DNA of 64,000 bases from Mycobacterium sp. DL. GTDB taxonomy: Bacteria; Actinomycetota; Actinomycetes; Mycobacteriales; Mycobacteriaceae. This document shows positions 36,401 to 44,615 of this stretch, piece by piece. The notes under the pieces were generated by a model. The model saw nothing but the letters and a program-made list of their open reading frames with translations, was not told the origin of the DNA and ran no database searches. Where the stretch lies: the NCBI RefSeq assembly GCF_039729195.1, contig NZ_CP155796.1, positions 1,302,001 through 1,366,000 on the forward strand, written 5' to 3'. Both the position numbers and the translations under genes were made by a program. The first letter of the stretch is position 1. Each line of letters opens with the position of its first letter.

Positions 36401-36722
36401 TGCGCTGGGGGTGATCCCCGCCGACCGGTTGCTGTCGGTGCCCGACGGGACCCGGGTGCTGGTCGCCGGTGCGGTCACCCATCGGCAGCGACCCGCCACG
36501 GCTCAGGGGGTGACGTTCATGAACCTCGAGGACGAGACGGGGATGGTCAACGTGCTGTGCTCACGAGGGGTGTGGTCACGCCACCGCCGGCTGGCCCAGA
36601 CGGCGTCGGCTCTGGTGGTCCGCGGCATCGTGCAGAACGCCACCGGCGCGGTCACGGTGATCGCCGAGCGGATGGACAAGCTCGGCATGCGGGTGGCGTC
36701 GAAGTCCCGCGACTTCCAATGA
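33429..36722 (+). CDS. dnaE2: Error-prone DNA polymerase III alpha subunit DnaE2 (ImuC)
   Basis: 1097 residues. N-terminal PHP domain (ELHSHSAYSFLDGAS, TDHDGLYG), palm with the catalytic Asp triad in PPDIDIDIESD, fingers with GIHSGGMVI, and an OB fold near the C-terminus (FMNLEDETGMVNVL). DnaE2 is the catalytic mutasome subunit, recruited via ImuB; it lacks the clamp-binding C-terminal tail of DnaE1. Induced mutagenesis in mycobacteria depends on it. GTG 33429 matches the family N-terminus (MGW). Regulated by LexA. Confidence 0.98.
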   Translation: MGWNDGPSTWTEMERVLTSKPRRSGVPMSQPPGDGGDSPAWSRKRGEYEAVGIQRSGSARSYAELHSHSAYSFLDGASTPEELVEEAARLDLRAIALTDHDGLYGVVRFAEAAKELGVATVFGAELSLGGGSRTDEPDPPGPHLLVLARGPEGYRRLSRQLAVAHLAGGEKGTLRYDFDALTEAAGGHWQILTGCRKGHVRQALSTGGPDAAAAALADLVDRFGRDRVSVELSHHGHPLDDERNAALSELAPRFGLGVVATTAAHFAAPARGRLAMAMGAIRARRSMDEAAGYLAPLGGSHLRSGDEMAQLFAHCPEVVTAAAELGEQCAFGLALIAPQLPPFDVPDGHTEISWLRHLVADGARDRYGPPERAPRAYTQIEHELNVIEQLGFPGYFLVVHDITRFCRLNNILAQGRGSAANSAVCYALKVTNVDPVANELLFERFLSPARDGPPDIDIDIESDLRENVIQYVYQRYGREYAAQVANVITYRGRSAVRDMARALGFSQGQQDAWSKQISRWNGLADSPDVEGIPDQVVDLAMQISNLPRHMGIHSGGMVICDRPIADVCPVEWARMENRSVLQWDKDDCAAIGLVKFDLLGLGMLSALHYAIDLVAEHKGITVDLSRLDLGEQAVYEMLQRADSVGVFQVESRAQMATLPRLKPRVFYDLVVEVALIRPGPIQGGSVHPYIKRRNGLEQVTYDHPSMESALRKTLGVPLFQEQLMQLAVDCAGFSAAEADQLRRAMGSKRSTEKMRQLRSRFFDGMAGLHGITGEVAERIYEKLEAFANFGFPESHSLSFASLVFYSSWFKLHHPAAFCAALLRAQPMGFYSPQSLVADARRHGVLVHGPDVNASLAHATLENAGLEVRLGLGSVRHLGDELAQRLVDDRNINGPFASLLDLTGRLQLSVPQTEALATAGALGCFGSSRREGLWAAGAAATQRPDRLPGVGSASHVPSLPGMTELELAAADVWATGVSPDSYPTQFLREDLDALGVIPADRLLSVPDGTRVLVAGAVTHRQRPATAQGVTFMNLEDETGMVNVLCSRGVWSRHRRLAQTASALVVRGIVQNATGAVTVIAERMDKLGMRVASKSRDFQ

Positions 36723-36761
36723 CCCCCTGCTGGTATGCAATTCCGGCAGCGGCACCGAATG

Positions 36762-36767
36762 TAGTCT
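36762..36767 (+). promoter_or_regulatory. -10 hexamer of the nitroreductase gene
   Basis: TAGTCT followed by 6 bases and ATG 36774; leaderless geometry. Confidence 0.45.
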
Positions 36768-36773
36768 CGGGAA

Positions 36774-37415
36774 ATGACCTTGAACCTGTCTGCCGATGAA
36801 GTCCTGACCACCACGCGTTCGGTACGCAAGCGGCTGGATTTTGACAAACCGGTTCCGCGCGAGGTTCTGATGGAGTGCCTCGACATCGCGCTGCAAGCGC
36901 CCACCGGCTCGAACAACCAAGGATGGCAATGGGTGTTCGTCGAGGACCCGGAGAAGAAGAAGGCGATCGCCGACATCTACCGCACCAACGCGACGCCGTA
37001 CCTGAACCAGCCCAAACCGCAGACCGGCGACATGCGCGACGAGCAGCGACCCCGGGTAGAGGACTCCGCGAGGTATCTCAACGATCACCTTCACGAAGTG
37101 CCGGTGATGCTGATCCCGTGCTTGGAAGGGAAACCGCAGGACACCGTGTCAGGGGCCAGCGCCGGATTCTGGGGCTCCCTGCTGCCCGCGGCGTGGAGTT
37201 TCATGCTGGCGTTGCGGTCCCGTGGACTGGGCTCGGCGTGGACGACCCTGCACCTGCTCGGCGACGGCGAGCGGCAGACCGCCGAACTGCTCGGCATCCC
37301 GTTCGAGAACTACAGCCAGGCCGGGCTGTTCCCGATCGCGTACACCAAGGGCACCGACTTCCGGTTGGCCAAGCGACTGCCCGCCGAGCAGTTGACCCAC
37401 TGGGACACCTGGTAA
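36774..37415 (+). CDS. Nitroreductase family FMN oxidoreductase (Rv3368c type)
   Basis: 213 residues. FMN-binding Arg-Ser-Val-Arg motif TTRSVRKR near residue 15, APTGSNNQGWQWV, and the glycine-rich ALRSRGLGSAWT loop. It reduces nitro compounds or quinones with NAD(P)H; physiological substrate unknown. Position after dnaE2 matches M. tuberculosis. Convergent with trmL (10 bases). Confidence 0.92.
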   Translation: MTLNLSADEVLTTTRSVRKRLDFDKPVPREVLMECLDIALQAPTGSNNQGWQWVFVEDPEKKKAIADIYRTNATPYLNQPKPQTGDMRDEQRPRVEDSARYLNDHLHEVPVMLIPCLEGKPQDTVSGASAGFWGSLLPAAWSFMLALRSRGLGSAWTTLHLLGDGERQTAELLGIPFENYSQAGLFPIAYTKGTDFRLAKRLPAEQLTHWDTW

Positions 37416-37425
37416 CCCACCCGGA

Positions 37426-37890
37426 TCACACCGCCCCGGTAAACCCCTGCTGTCGCCAGGCCTCGTAGACGGCGACGGCGGCGGCGTTGGACAGGTTCAG
37501 CGACCGTCGGCCGCTGAGCATCGGAATTCTCGCCTGGGCGGTGAGGTGCGGGTCGCTCAGCGTCGACTGATCGAGGCCGGTGGGTTCCGGGCCGAACATC
37601 AACACGTCGCCGGGTTCGTAGGCGATGTCGGCGAACGACGCCGTGGCGTGTGCAGTGAAGGCGAAGACTCGGGCCGGCATCAGCACCTCCCAGGCTGCTG
37701 CGAGGTCCCGATGCACGGTCACCGATGCGAGGTCGTGGTAGTCGAGGCCGGCGCGGCGCAACTTCGGTTCGGACAGGTCGAAGCCCAACGGTTCGACCAG
37801 ATGCAGTTCACACCCGGTACCCGCCACCATGCGGATGGCATTGCCCGTATTGGGAGCGATGCGAGGCGAATAGAACATCACCCGGAACAT
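37426..37890 (-). CDS. trmL: tRNA 2'-O-methyltransferase TrmL (SpoU family)
   Basis: 154 residues, minimal SPOUT enzyme. The knotted SAM site is formed by VLMFGPEPTGLD, ARIPMLSGRRSLNLSNAAAVAVYEAW; the N-terminal Arg/Asn in SPRIAPNTGNAIR are family residues. TrmL-type enzymes methylate the ribose of the wobble base in tRNA-Leu isoacceptors. The start is supported by TACCGT 6 bases upstream of ATG 37890. Confidence 0.93.
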   Translation of the reverse strand: MFRVMFYSPRIAPNTGNAIRMVAGTGCELHLVEPLGFDLSEPKLRRAGLDYHDLASVTVHRDLAAAWEVLMPARVFAFTAHATASFADIAYEPGDVLMFGPEPTGLDQSTLSDPHLTAQARIPMLSGRRSLNLSNAAAVAVYEAWRQQGFTGAV

Positions 37891-37896
37891 CCGACG

Positions 37897-37902
37897 ACGG
37901 TA
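37897..37902 (-). promoter_or_regulatory. -10 hexamer of leaderless trmL
   Basis: TACCGT on the minus strand, 6 bases before ATG 37890. Confidence 0.45.
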
Positions 37903-37952
37903 GAGCGCGCGGGGCCGCTCGTCGACAGCGGGTTTGTGCGGAGGTTCGACGC

Positions 37953-38384
37953 CTACTTCGTCAGAGCTTTCTCACACCCGGCGAGGATCGCCGCGAAGGT
38001 GGATCGGATCAGCGGTGCAGTGATGGTTTCCAGTGCTCTGCCGCCCGCGCGAATCGGATGCGTGTAGGTGGTCAACCAGTCGACATGGGTTCCGTGCTCG
38101 GACGGAGTGCATATCACCGTGCCGCCTTCGTGGTCGAAGGCCGGCACTGCGCGCACGATCTTGTACGAGTAGCTGCGCGGCGCGTCGTACAACGTGATCT
38201 CTTCGCGCAGCCACATGCCCACTGCAATCGCTTCGCGCACCGCACCGGGGCCGGGTGTCGCCCCTTTGACGTAGCCCGCTCTGAGTATGAGGGGGCCGGC
38301 GGCGAGGTTGACCGGGTCCGCCAGCCAGTCGAAGACCCGCTCGGGGGACGCGCGGATGGTGCGTGTGACGTGAAGTCTGACCAT
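37953..38384 (-). CDS. SRPBCC (START-like) domain protein
   Basis: 143 residues with the SRPBCC helix-grip pattern: RTIRASPERVFDWLADPVNL at the start, WLREEITLYDAPRSYSYKI, HVDWLTTYTHP and a long C-terminal helix (FAAILAGCEKALTK). Such domains hold hydrophobic ligands; many mycobacterial members are of unknown function. It lies 16 bases behind a 53-codon gene on the same strand, likely one transcript. Confidence 0.85.
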   Translation of the reverse strand: MVRLHVTRTIRASPERVFDWLADPVNLAAGPLILRAGYVKGATPGPGAVREAIAVGMWLREEITLYDAPRSYSYKIVRAVPAFDHEGGTVICTPSEHGTHVDWLTTYTHPIRAGGRALETITAPLIRSTFAAILAGCEKALTK

Positions 38385-38400
38385 CGGTCGACAGCGGTTC

Positions 38401-38562
38401 TTACGCTGAGAGGCCGAGTTCCTCTTCGTACGCGGCGATGACCACCAGACCGGTGTGCGTTTCGACGTCCACGACTTCGCCGCTCATCACCCTCATCATG
38501 GGGGAGTCGACGATCAGTGCGAGATCGGCCAGAGTGGACAGGTCATCGTCGTCGCGATACAT
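38401..38562 (-). CDS. Small acidic protein, 53 residues, unknown
   Basis: Begins MYRDDDDLSTLADLALIVD and ends AYEEELGLSA; predicted strongly acidic (about 12 Asp/Glu against 2 Arg), no membrane segment, no Cys. Coding signals are good: GGAGGT 5 bases before the ATG, and TAGTGT on the minus strand (38586-38591) gives a 5' leader of about 20 bases. It shares codon-position GC bias with its neighbours as far as I can judge. It precedes the SRPBCC gene by 16 bases. I do not recognise the family; an acidic partner or antisigma-like peptide would be speculation. Confidence 0.7.
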   Translation of the reverse strand: MYRDDDDLSTLADLALIVDSPMMRVMSGEVVDVETHTGLVVIAAYEEELGLSA

Positions 38563-38875
38563 AACGCACCTCCGTGTTGTGGATCACACTACCCGTAGCT
38601 GTGTAATTCCAATCACTCTGCTGTGCGTCAATTATGCCGTGTCCGTTGTCTTCTCCCGACTTCGAAGGGGTAACGATCCCCTCTCGGTTCGGCCGACGCG
38701 ACGGCGCACCCCTCGAATGAGTTTGCTGCGGAAGCGCGCAACGTTTTGGTCACGGGTTTGCGGGCTTCGCTGTTCAGTGTGAATTGTGGAATCCGGGTGA
38801 CTTGGCTGGCATACTCGTCGAATTGCCAGGCGTAGCAGGCCCGTCCGCGCGAGGGCGACATCAGCAGGAAGCCTT
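38563..38875. other. Divergent intergenic region before the conservon
   Basis: 313 bases without a supported gene. The left end holds the small gene's promoter (TAGTGT, 38586-38591 minus strand; a TTGACG at 38626-38631). The right half precedes the conservon leader and includes CATACT near 38810. A GGGG-N7-CCCC inverted repeat occurs near 38680. I see no known operator. Confidence 0.4.
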
Positions 38876-38935
38876 ATGACCGACGCTCGATTGATGAACT
38901 GCGGGCGCCCCGCCGACAGCGTGGGTCGCCCATGA
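38876..38935 (+). CDS. Putative 19-residue leader peptide of the conservon operon
   Basis: ATG 38876, with AGGAAG 5 bases upstream, runs 19 codons ([19 protein letters not shown]) and its TGA overlaps the sensor-kinase ATG as ATGA. The kinase itself lacks a comparable Shine-Dalgarno, so it may be translated by re-initiation after this peptide. Real only if ribosome profiling shows it; I give it as a candidate. Confidence 0.4.
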   Translation: MTDARLMNCGRPADSVGRP

Positions 38936-41502
38936 AGCCCGGGCACCCGGCCCAGCGGCCGTCGCGGCTGGCCCTGTCCAACTGGCCGGTCCGCTGGAAA
39001 GTGCTCGCCATCGTCCTGGTGCCACTGCTGCTCGCCGGTGTCTTCGGCGGTCTGCGCATCTACGCCAGCACCACCGAGGCGATCGACCTGCAGCACGCCG
39101 CCGAGCGCGCCGACATGGTGCCGGCCGTCGCCGACTACATGGCTGCCCTCGAGGACACGATGGTCACCGCGACCGAGGGCGGCGATTCCCAGTCTGCGCT
39201 GAGCACGTTCGACTCCCGCAGGACTGCGCTCGAACAGCAACTCGCCGACACCGATGTCCCCGATGACGTCCGTCTCGCCACCAACACGCTGCTCGACTAC
39301 GGCCAGGACCTGGTCGGCAAGATCATGGGCAACTCCGTCGATCTGCGGGGCCGCGTGATGACCTACGCGCCGCTGCTGGTCACCGCCGAGACGGCCATCA
39401 CCGGCCTGGTCGGCAGCGACGACCAGAGCGTGCAGTCCCAGGGGGCTGCGCTGTCCCGGGCTGTCGGCGCGCGCGGGCAGATGGCGATGCAGCAGATGCT
39501 CGTCAACCGCGGCGGCGACCTTCCCGAACCGGTGCTGCGCTCGGCGATGATCACGCTGGCGGGGACCGAGCCGTCGACCGTGTCGGCGATGGGTGCGTTC
39601 CTCGGGGGCGCCACCGACCAGGCGGCAGCCCTGCGGTCGGAGATGGTCAAGCGGATGTCGGTGCTGTCCGAGCCCGCCTCTGTTCTTGTCGGCAATCCTG
39701 AGCTGCTGGCGTCCCAGCAGGTCACCCGTGGCATCGCCGGCGATCTGATCGCCGAGACCGCCGAGTCGATTCCGGCGACCGTCGACTCGCAGGCCGGTGA
39801 CGCCCGCACCGCCGCGATCCGTGACGCCGTCCTGGTCGTCGCGGCGATCGTGATCGCGCTGCTGCTGGTCACCTTGGTGGCCCGCACGCTGGTGCGGCCG
39901 CTGCGCACGCTGCGCGACAGCGCGCTGCAGGTGGCGCACGAGGACCTCGCCCGCGAGGTCGAGCGGGTCCGCAGCGACGGTAAGCCGTTCGGAGTGCAGC
40001 CCATTCCGGTGCACACCTCCGAGGAGATCGGCCAGGTCGCGCACGCCGTCGACGAACTGCACGAGCAGGCGGTGCAGTTGGCCGGTGAGCAGGCCCGGCT
40101 GCAGCTCCAGGTCACCGACATGTTCGAAACCCTGTCGCGTCGTAACCGGTCGCTCGTTGATCAGCAGCTGTCTCTCATCGATCGGCTCGAGCGCAACGAG
40201 GAGGATCCCGACCGGCTCGAGAGCCTCTTCCGGCTCGACCATCTGGCGGCCCGGATGCGCCGCAACGGCGCCAACCTGATGGTGCTGGCGGGCGCGCGCA
40301 TTCCCCGCGAGCAGGCCACCCCGGTGGCCGTCACCGCACTCGTCAACGCGGCGGCCTCCGAGGTGGAGGACTACACCCGAATCGTCACCGCGGGTCTGCC
40401 CGACAGCGAGATCTCCGGAGCGGTCGCCGGTGACATGGTGCACCTGCTCGCCGAACTGATCGACAATGCGCTTCGGTATTCACCGCCCACCTCGCAGGTC
40501 AAGGTGTCGGCGGTGCACACCGGCAACGGTGGCCTGGTGCTCGAGGTCGCCGACACCGGCCTGGGCATGACGGAATCCGATCTGCGGGTGGCGAACACCC
40601 GACTGCAGTCCGGCGGCGAGGTCAACCCGTACACCGCCCGACACATGGGCCTTTTTGTGGTGGGCCGACTGGCCGCCCAGCACGCTCTGGTGGTTCGGCT
40701 GCGCAGCACCGTGTCGGGGGAACCAGGGTCGGGCACCACCGCCGGCGTGTACGTACCGGCCGAGCAGCTCGCCGCGGGCGGTGGCGCGGTGTTCGGTCCC
40801 GACGAACAGATCGTCGACGCGCACGCCGGTATCGCCACCGCGCTTGCCCTCGACGAGCAGCCGTACGCCGAACCCGCCCGGGTCGACGAGATCGTGCCGG
40901 CCGTCGCCGCTGCACCAGCCGAGCTGTTGCCGCAGCGCCAGCCCGGCGCCAGCGGGCTCGGCGTCGCCGCCGCCGAGCCTGTCCAGCCCGCGCAGCCGGC
41001 CGCCCGCGCCGACGTCGCCGCGTTCTTCGGTCCCCGGACGCAGCCCGACGCTCCACAGCAGCCCGAGACTCCTCAGCGGCCCGAGACTCCACCGCCGGCT
41101 GCCCACGACAGGCACTCGCGTCATGCGGCCCCCGAGGTCGACTCCGACGATGCGATCTATCAGAAGATGTTGTCCGAGTGGCTCGTCGATCCGCACGAGC
41201 TGTCCCACAGCACCGACCTGAACTGGCAGACGGTCTGGGATCACGGCTGGTCGGCGGCGGCAGCCGCGGAGAGCGCGCCGGTCCTCGACCGCACCGTCGA
41301 GGGCCTGCCCGTGCGTCAGCCCGGTGCGCGGTTGGTGCCCGGAGCGGCCGAGGAGGCCACGGGCAACGGTCACCATCGGCCGGTAGCATCGGGCAACGGT
41401 CGGGATCCCGAGGCCGTCCGGTCCAGCATCGGCAGCCATTTCGGCGGCGTGCACGCCGCGCGCACCCGAGCGCAGCAGAGCGGAGGAGCCGACACCGAAT
41501 GA
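38932..41502 (+). CDS. Conservon sensor histidine-kinase-like protein (CvnA/MfpE type)
   Basis: 856 residues. Membrane helix 1 (about 20-43), a ~250-residue extracytoplasmic sensor region resembling a nitrate/nitrite-sensing helical domain, helix 2 (about 300-320), HAMP, then a GHKL ATPase with N-box [14 protein letters not shown] (near 508) and G1 DTGLGM. The phosphoacceptor-like region ([14 protein letters not shown]) has a His but no paired response regulator is encoded nearby. The last ~230 residues are Pro/Gln-rich and disordered. First gene of a five-gene unit (kinase, roadblock, DUF742, GTPase, MfpA); its stop overlaps the next start. Confidence 0.93.
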   Translation: MKPGHPAQRPSRLALSNWPVRWKVLAIVLVPLLLAGVFGGLRIYASTTEAIDLQHAAERADMVPAVADYMAALEDTMVTATEGGDSQSALSTFDSRRTALEQQLADTDVPDDVRLATNTLLDYGQDLVGKIMGNSVDLRGRVMTYAPLLVTAETAITGLVGSDDQSVQSQGAALSRAVGARGQMAMQQMLVNRGGDLPEPVLRSAMITLAGTEPSTVSAMGAFLGGATDQAAALRSEMVKRMSVLSEPASVLVGNPELLASQQVTRGIAGDLIAETAESIPATVDSQAGDARTAAIRDAVLVVAAIVIALLLVTLVARTLVRPLRTLRDSALQVAHEDLAREVERVRSDGKPFGVQPIPVHTSEEIGQVAHAVDELHEQAVQLAGEQARLQLQVTDMFETLSRRNRSLVDQQLSLIDRLERNEEDPDRLESLFRLDHLAARMRRNGANLMVLAGARIPREQATPVAVTALVNAAASEVEDYTRIVTAGLPDSEISGAVAGDMVHLLAELIDNALRYSPPTSQVKVSAVHTGNGGLVLEVADTGLGMTESDLRVANTRLQSGGEVNPYTARHMGLFVVGRLAAQHALVVRLRSTVSGEPGSGTTAGVYVPAEQLAAGGGAVFGPDEQIVDAHAGIATALALDEQPYAEPARVDEIVPAVAAAPAELLPQRQPGASGLGVAAAEPVQPAQPAARADVAAFFGPRTQPDAPQQPETPQRPETPPPAAHDRHSRHAAPEVDSDDAIYQKMLSEWLVDPHELSHSTDLNWQTVWDHGWSAAAAAESAPVLDRTVEGLPVRQPGARLVPGAAEEATGNGHHRPVASGNGRDPEAVRSSIGSHFGGVHAARTRAQQSGGADTE

Positions 41503-41906
41503 CCGACTCGCATCAGCGCGAATCGCTCGACTGGCTGGTGGCCCGTTTCGCCCGCGAGGTGTCCGGGGTATCGCACGCCATCCTGGTGTCGGCTGACGGC
41601 CTGCTGCTGGCCGCCAGCGAGCACATGCCGGGGGAGCGGGCCGATCAGCTCGCCGCGGTCGCCTCCGGCCTGGCGAGTCTGTCGACCGGCGCGGCGCAAC
41701 TGTTCGACGGCGGCTACGTGCTGCAGTCGGTGGTCGAGATGGAGAACGGCTATCTGCTGTTGATGCGGGTCGGTGACGGTTCCAACCTCGCGGCCCTGGC
41801 GATCCACAACTGCGACATCGGCCAGATCGGGTACGAGATGGCCGTCCTGGTCGAGCAGGTGGGTTCGGTGGTCCAGTCGGCTCGACGCGCCCCGCAGCAC
41901 TCGTGA
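41499..41906 (+). CDS. Roadblock/LC7 domain protein (CvnB/MfpC type)
   Basis: 135 residues; roadblock fold with [32 protein letters not shown] and a C-terminal [10 protein letters not shown]. Roadblock proteins act as GTPase-activating or scaffold partners of MglA-like GTPases such as the one two genes downstream. ATGA overlap with the kinase gene. Confidence 0.93.
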   Translation: MTDSHQRESLDWLVARFAREVSGVSHAILVSADGLLLAASEHMPGERADQLAAVASGLASLSTGAAQLFDGGYVLQSVVEMENGYLLLMRVGDGSNLAALAIHNCDIGQIGYEMAVLVEQVGSVVQSARRAPQHS

Positions 41907-41913
41907 GCGGCAC

Positions 41914-42285
41914 GTGGACCAACGGGAGGGCGACGGTACCCAGGAGCCGAGTCTGGTCCGGCCGTACACGCTGACCGCGGGCCGCACCGACTCCGGGGTC
42001 GATCTTCCGCTCGAGGCGTCCGTGGGCGCCGTGGATCCGGCGCAACCGCCGCGTTGGCCGGGCAACGACGTCCGCGGCCAGATCCTGTCGCTGTGCGCCG
42101 CACGTCCATCGGTGGCCGAGATTGCCGCGCATCTCTCACTGCCGCTCGGCGTGGCGCGGGTGCTCGTCGGTGATCTGGTGGTGCAGGGTTATGTGCGGGT
42201 GCACGCCACCCTCGGTGAGGCCGCGACGGCCGACGAACAACGAGAACTGATCGGGAGGACTCTGCGTGGTCTCAGGGCACTCTAG
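41914..42285 (+). CDS. DUF742 protein (CvnC/MfpX type)
   Basis: 123 residues from GTG 41914. VRPYTLTAGRTD is the family signature near the N-terminus; the C-terminal half has a winged-helix look (VAEIAAHLSLPLGVARVLVGDLVVQGYVRV). Its stop lies 20 bases inside the GTPase gene, indicating translational coupling. Function within conservons is not defined. Confidence 0.9.
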   Translation: MDQREGDGTQEPSLVRPYTLTAGRTDSGVDLPLEASVGAVDPAQPPRWPGNDVRGQILSLCAARPSVAEIAAHLSLPLGVARVLVGDLVVQGYVRVHATLGEAATADEQRELIGRTLRGLRAL

Positions 42286-42838
42286 GAGGGCGGCATCCAC
42301 CAAGATCGTCATCTCCGGCGGTTTCGGTGCAGGCAAGACGACCTTCGTCGGCGCGGTGTCGGAGATCGTGCCGCTGCGCACCGAGGCGCTGGTGACCAAC
42401 GCCTCGGAAGGCGTCGACGGACTGGACGCCACCCCGATGAAGACGACCACCACGGTGGCCATGGACTTCGGTCGGATCAGCCTCGGCGACGATCTGGTAC
42501 TCTACCTGTTCGGCACGCCCGGGCAGCGCCGGTTCTGGTTCATGTGGGACGACCTCGTGCGCGGCGCGATCGGCGCGATCATCCTGGTGGACGTCCGCCG
42601 GCTGGCGGACAGCTTTGCGGCGGTGGATTTTTTCGAGGCCCGCAATCTCCCCTTCCTGGTTGCCGTCAATGACTTCGACGGCGCACCGCGGCATTCGCTG
42701 TCGGCGGTCCGCTCCGCACTCGCGCTGTCCGAGCACGTGCCGGTGATGTCGGTTGACGCGCGCAGCCGCGACTCGGCCAAGGCCGCGTTGATCACGGTCG
42801 CCGAGTACGCGTTGAGCCGGCTCGCGCCCACCGGCTGA
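42266..42838 (+). CDS. Conservon small GTPase (CvnD/MfpB type)
   Basis: 190 residues from GTG 42266 with GGGAGGA upstream. P-loop GGFGAGKTT, G3 motif GTPGQRRF (the position of catalytic Gln kept), and NDFD as G4. MglA/Ras-like. In M. smegmatis the partner GTPase binds GTP and modulates MfpA's action on gyrase. 4 bases before mfpA. Confidence 0.94.
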   Translation: MVSGHSRRAASTKIVISGGFGAGKTTFVGAVSEIVPLRTEALVTNASEGVDGLDATPMKTTTTVAMDFGRISLGDDLVLYLFGTPGQRRFWFMWDDLVRGAIGAIILVDVRRLADSFAAVDFFEARNLPFLVAVNDFDGAPRHSLSAVRSALALSEHVPVMSVDARSRDSAKAALITVAEYALSRLAPTG

Positions 42839-42842
42839 GCGC

Positions 42843-43394
42843 GTGGACGCACGTGTTGCCGACCGGGAGTTCGACGGGCACGACTTTCGCGACGACGATC
42901 TCAGCCGGCTGAGCACCGAGCGGGTGGTGTTCACCGAATGCGACTTCTCCGGTGTGGACCTTTCCGAGTCCGTGCACGTCGGTTCCGCGTTCCGCAACTG
43001 CGTTTTTCGTCGGACATCGCTGTGGCACAGCACGTTTCGTCACTGCAGTTTTCTCGGCTCGACCTTCACCGAGTGCCGGATGCGGCCGTTGACCCTGGTC
43101 GAGGTGGATTTCACGCTGGCCGTGCTCGGTGGAGCCGATCTGCGCAAGGTCGACCTGTCCGACTGCCGACTGCGTGAGGCCAACCTGGTCGACACCGACC
43201 TGCGCGAAGCGGTGTTGAAGCGCGCCGACCTCAGCGGGGTACGGGCGCTGAACGCCCGCCTCGAGGGTGCCGATCTGCGCGGCGCACGCACCGATCCGAC
43301 GTTCTGGACCACGGCGAAGCTGCGGGGCGCCAAGGTCGACATCGATCAGGGGCTGGCCTACGCGGCCGCGCACGGACTCGACATCGGCGGGTGA
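42843..43394 (+). CDS. mfpA: MfpA, pentapeptide-repeat gyrase-modulating protein
   Basis: 183 residues built of A/C-[D/N]-L/F-x-x pentapeptide repeats (for example FTECDFSGVDLSES, ADLRKVDLSDCRLREANLVDTDLRE), forming a right-handed beta-helix that mimics B-DNA. It binds DNA gyrase and confers low-level fluoroquinolone resistance. The C-terminal ARTDPTFWTTAKLRGAKVDIDQ matches the dimer-capping region. GTG 42843 start. The repeat stops near residue 160. Last gene of the operon, convergent with the desaturase gene. Confidence 0.97.
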   Translation: MDARVADREFDGHDFRDDDLSRLSTERVVFTECDFSGVDLSESVHVGSAFRNCVFRRTSLWHSTFRHCSFLGSTFTECRMRPLTLVEVDFTLAVLGGADLRKVDLSDCRLREANLVDTDLREAVLKRADLSGVRALNARLEGADLRGARTDPTFWTTAKLRGAKVDIDQGLAYAAAHGLDIGG

Positions 43395-43397
43395 CCT

Positions 43398-44615
43398 TCA
43401 GGCTCCGGCGCTCGGAAACAGCCGTCGTCGTCGGGCGCGCAACGTACGCAAAGCAGTACGGAGCCCGTCACCTGGCACGGTCGGTGTGTGGGAGGCGAAT
43501 CTGCGTTCGGAGGCAGTCTCCGGCGCGTCGTCGGATGTAGCGGTCAACAGCCGGTCGGGTAGGGACAGCTTCACCACGGTGCGCTGGGCGAGCAGGAACT
43601 GTCTGACCAGTGAGCCGGTGCTGTAGGGCAAGTCGTACTTGTCGCACAGTGCTCTGACGCGCGGCGCGATCTCCCGGTACCGGTTGCTCGGCAAGTCCGG
43701 GAACAAATGGTGTTCGATCTGGTAGCACAGGTTTCCGGTGGCAAAGGCCAGCGCGGGACCGGCATCGATGTTGGCGCTGCCCAACATCTGCCGTAGGTAC
43801 CAGTCGGATCGAGTCTCGCTTTCGATGCTTTCGGGGGTGAATTTCTCCGCGCCGTCCGGAAAGTGTCCGCAGACGATGACGACATGCGTCCACAGATTGC
43901 GCAGCACGTTGGCGATCGTCATCGCCCCCAGAACCTGTCGCCAGCGCCGGCCCGCCAGCGCCGGAAAGACCACGTAGTCCTTGAGAATCTGACGACCGAT
44001 CTTCGTGGCGAAATCGGCCGTCGCGGTCGCCTTGTTCTCGGCATCCTGGGTGCGCTTGTAGGCGGCAGCCAGGCCATAGAGCGCGATGCCCCACTCGAAG
44101 GTGGCTGCCAGCAGAAGGCTTTGAGCCGGCTGGAACAGATGACGCCAGTGCCAGGGCTGATCACGGGTCACCCGGAGGACGTCCCAGCCGATGTCGTCGT
44201 CGAGGCCGAGCACATTGGTGAAGACGTGGTGGCGATAGTTGTGCGCGTAGCGCCACTGCGATGACAGCCCGACCATGTCCCATTCCCACGTGGCGGAGTG
44301 AACCTCGGGATCGTTCATCCAATCCCACTGCCCGTGGCCGATGTTGTGCCCGAGTTCCATGTTCTCGATGCACTTCGAGGCCGCGAGCCCGCCGATGCCC
44401 AGCCATCGTCCGGTGCGTGACGGGCTGAGCAGAATCGCCATCCGTGACGCGACGTCCAGCGCTCGCTGCAACGCGATCGAGCGATGAATGTAGCGCGCGT
44501 CGCGCGCGCCCCGGGATTGCTCGATCTCGCGGCGAATGGCATCCAGCTCTGCGCCGAGCGCCTCGATGTCCGATGGCGCGAGGTGCGAGTAACTGACGAT
44601 GTCAGCAATAGCCAT
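43398..44615 (-). CDS. DesA3-like membrane fatty acid desaturase, stand-alone paralogue
   Basis: 405 residues. Three His boxes: HNIGH, HNYRHH and QIEHH; membrane segments lie between. It starts MAIADIVSYSHLAPSDIEALG, closely matching the desaturase at 55794-57008 along its whole length. DesA3 is a stearoyl-CoA delta-9 desaturase that needs the NADPH reductase Rv3230c; here no reductase is adjacent, so it must share the one at 54653. Changes near the His boxes (GHGQW shared; YRHHVF against VHHKYT) hint at different substrate use. CAGGA precedes ATG 44615. Confidence 0.92.
   Translation of the reverse strand: MAIADIVSYSHLAPSDIEALGAELDAIRREIEQSRGARDARYIHRSIALQRALDVASRMAILLSPSRTGRWLGIGGLAASKCIENMELGHNIGHGQWDWMNDPEVHSATWEWDMVGLSSQWRYAHNYRHHVFTNVLGLDDDIGWDVLRVTRDQPWHWRHLFQPAQSLLLAATFEWGIALYGLAAAYKRTQDAENKATATADFATKIGRQILKDYVVFPALAGRRWRQVLGAMTIANVLRNLWTHVVIVCGHFPDGAEKFTPESIESETRSDWYLRQMLGSANIDAGPALAFATGNLCYQIEHHLFPDLPSNRYREIAPRVRALCDKYDLPYSTGSLVRQFLLAQRTVVKLSLPDRLLTATSDDAPETASERRFASHTPTVPGDGLRTALRTLRARRRRLFPSAGA

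Noticed and set aside
38650..38875. Possible tRNA or small RNA in the intergenic region before the conservon
   Set aside because: No cloverleaf, CCA end or strong hairpin-plus-T run could be drawn.
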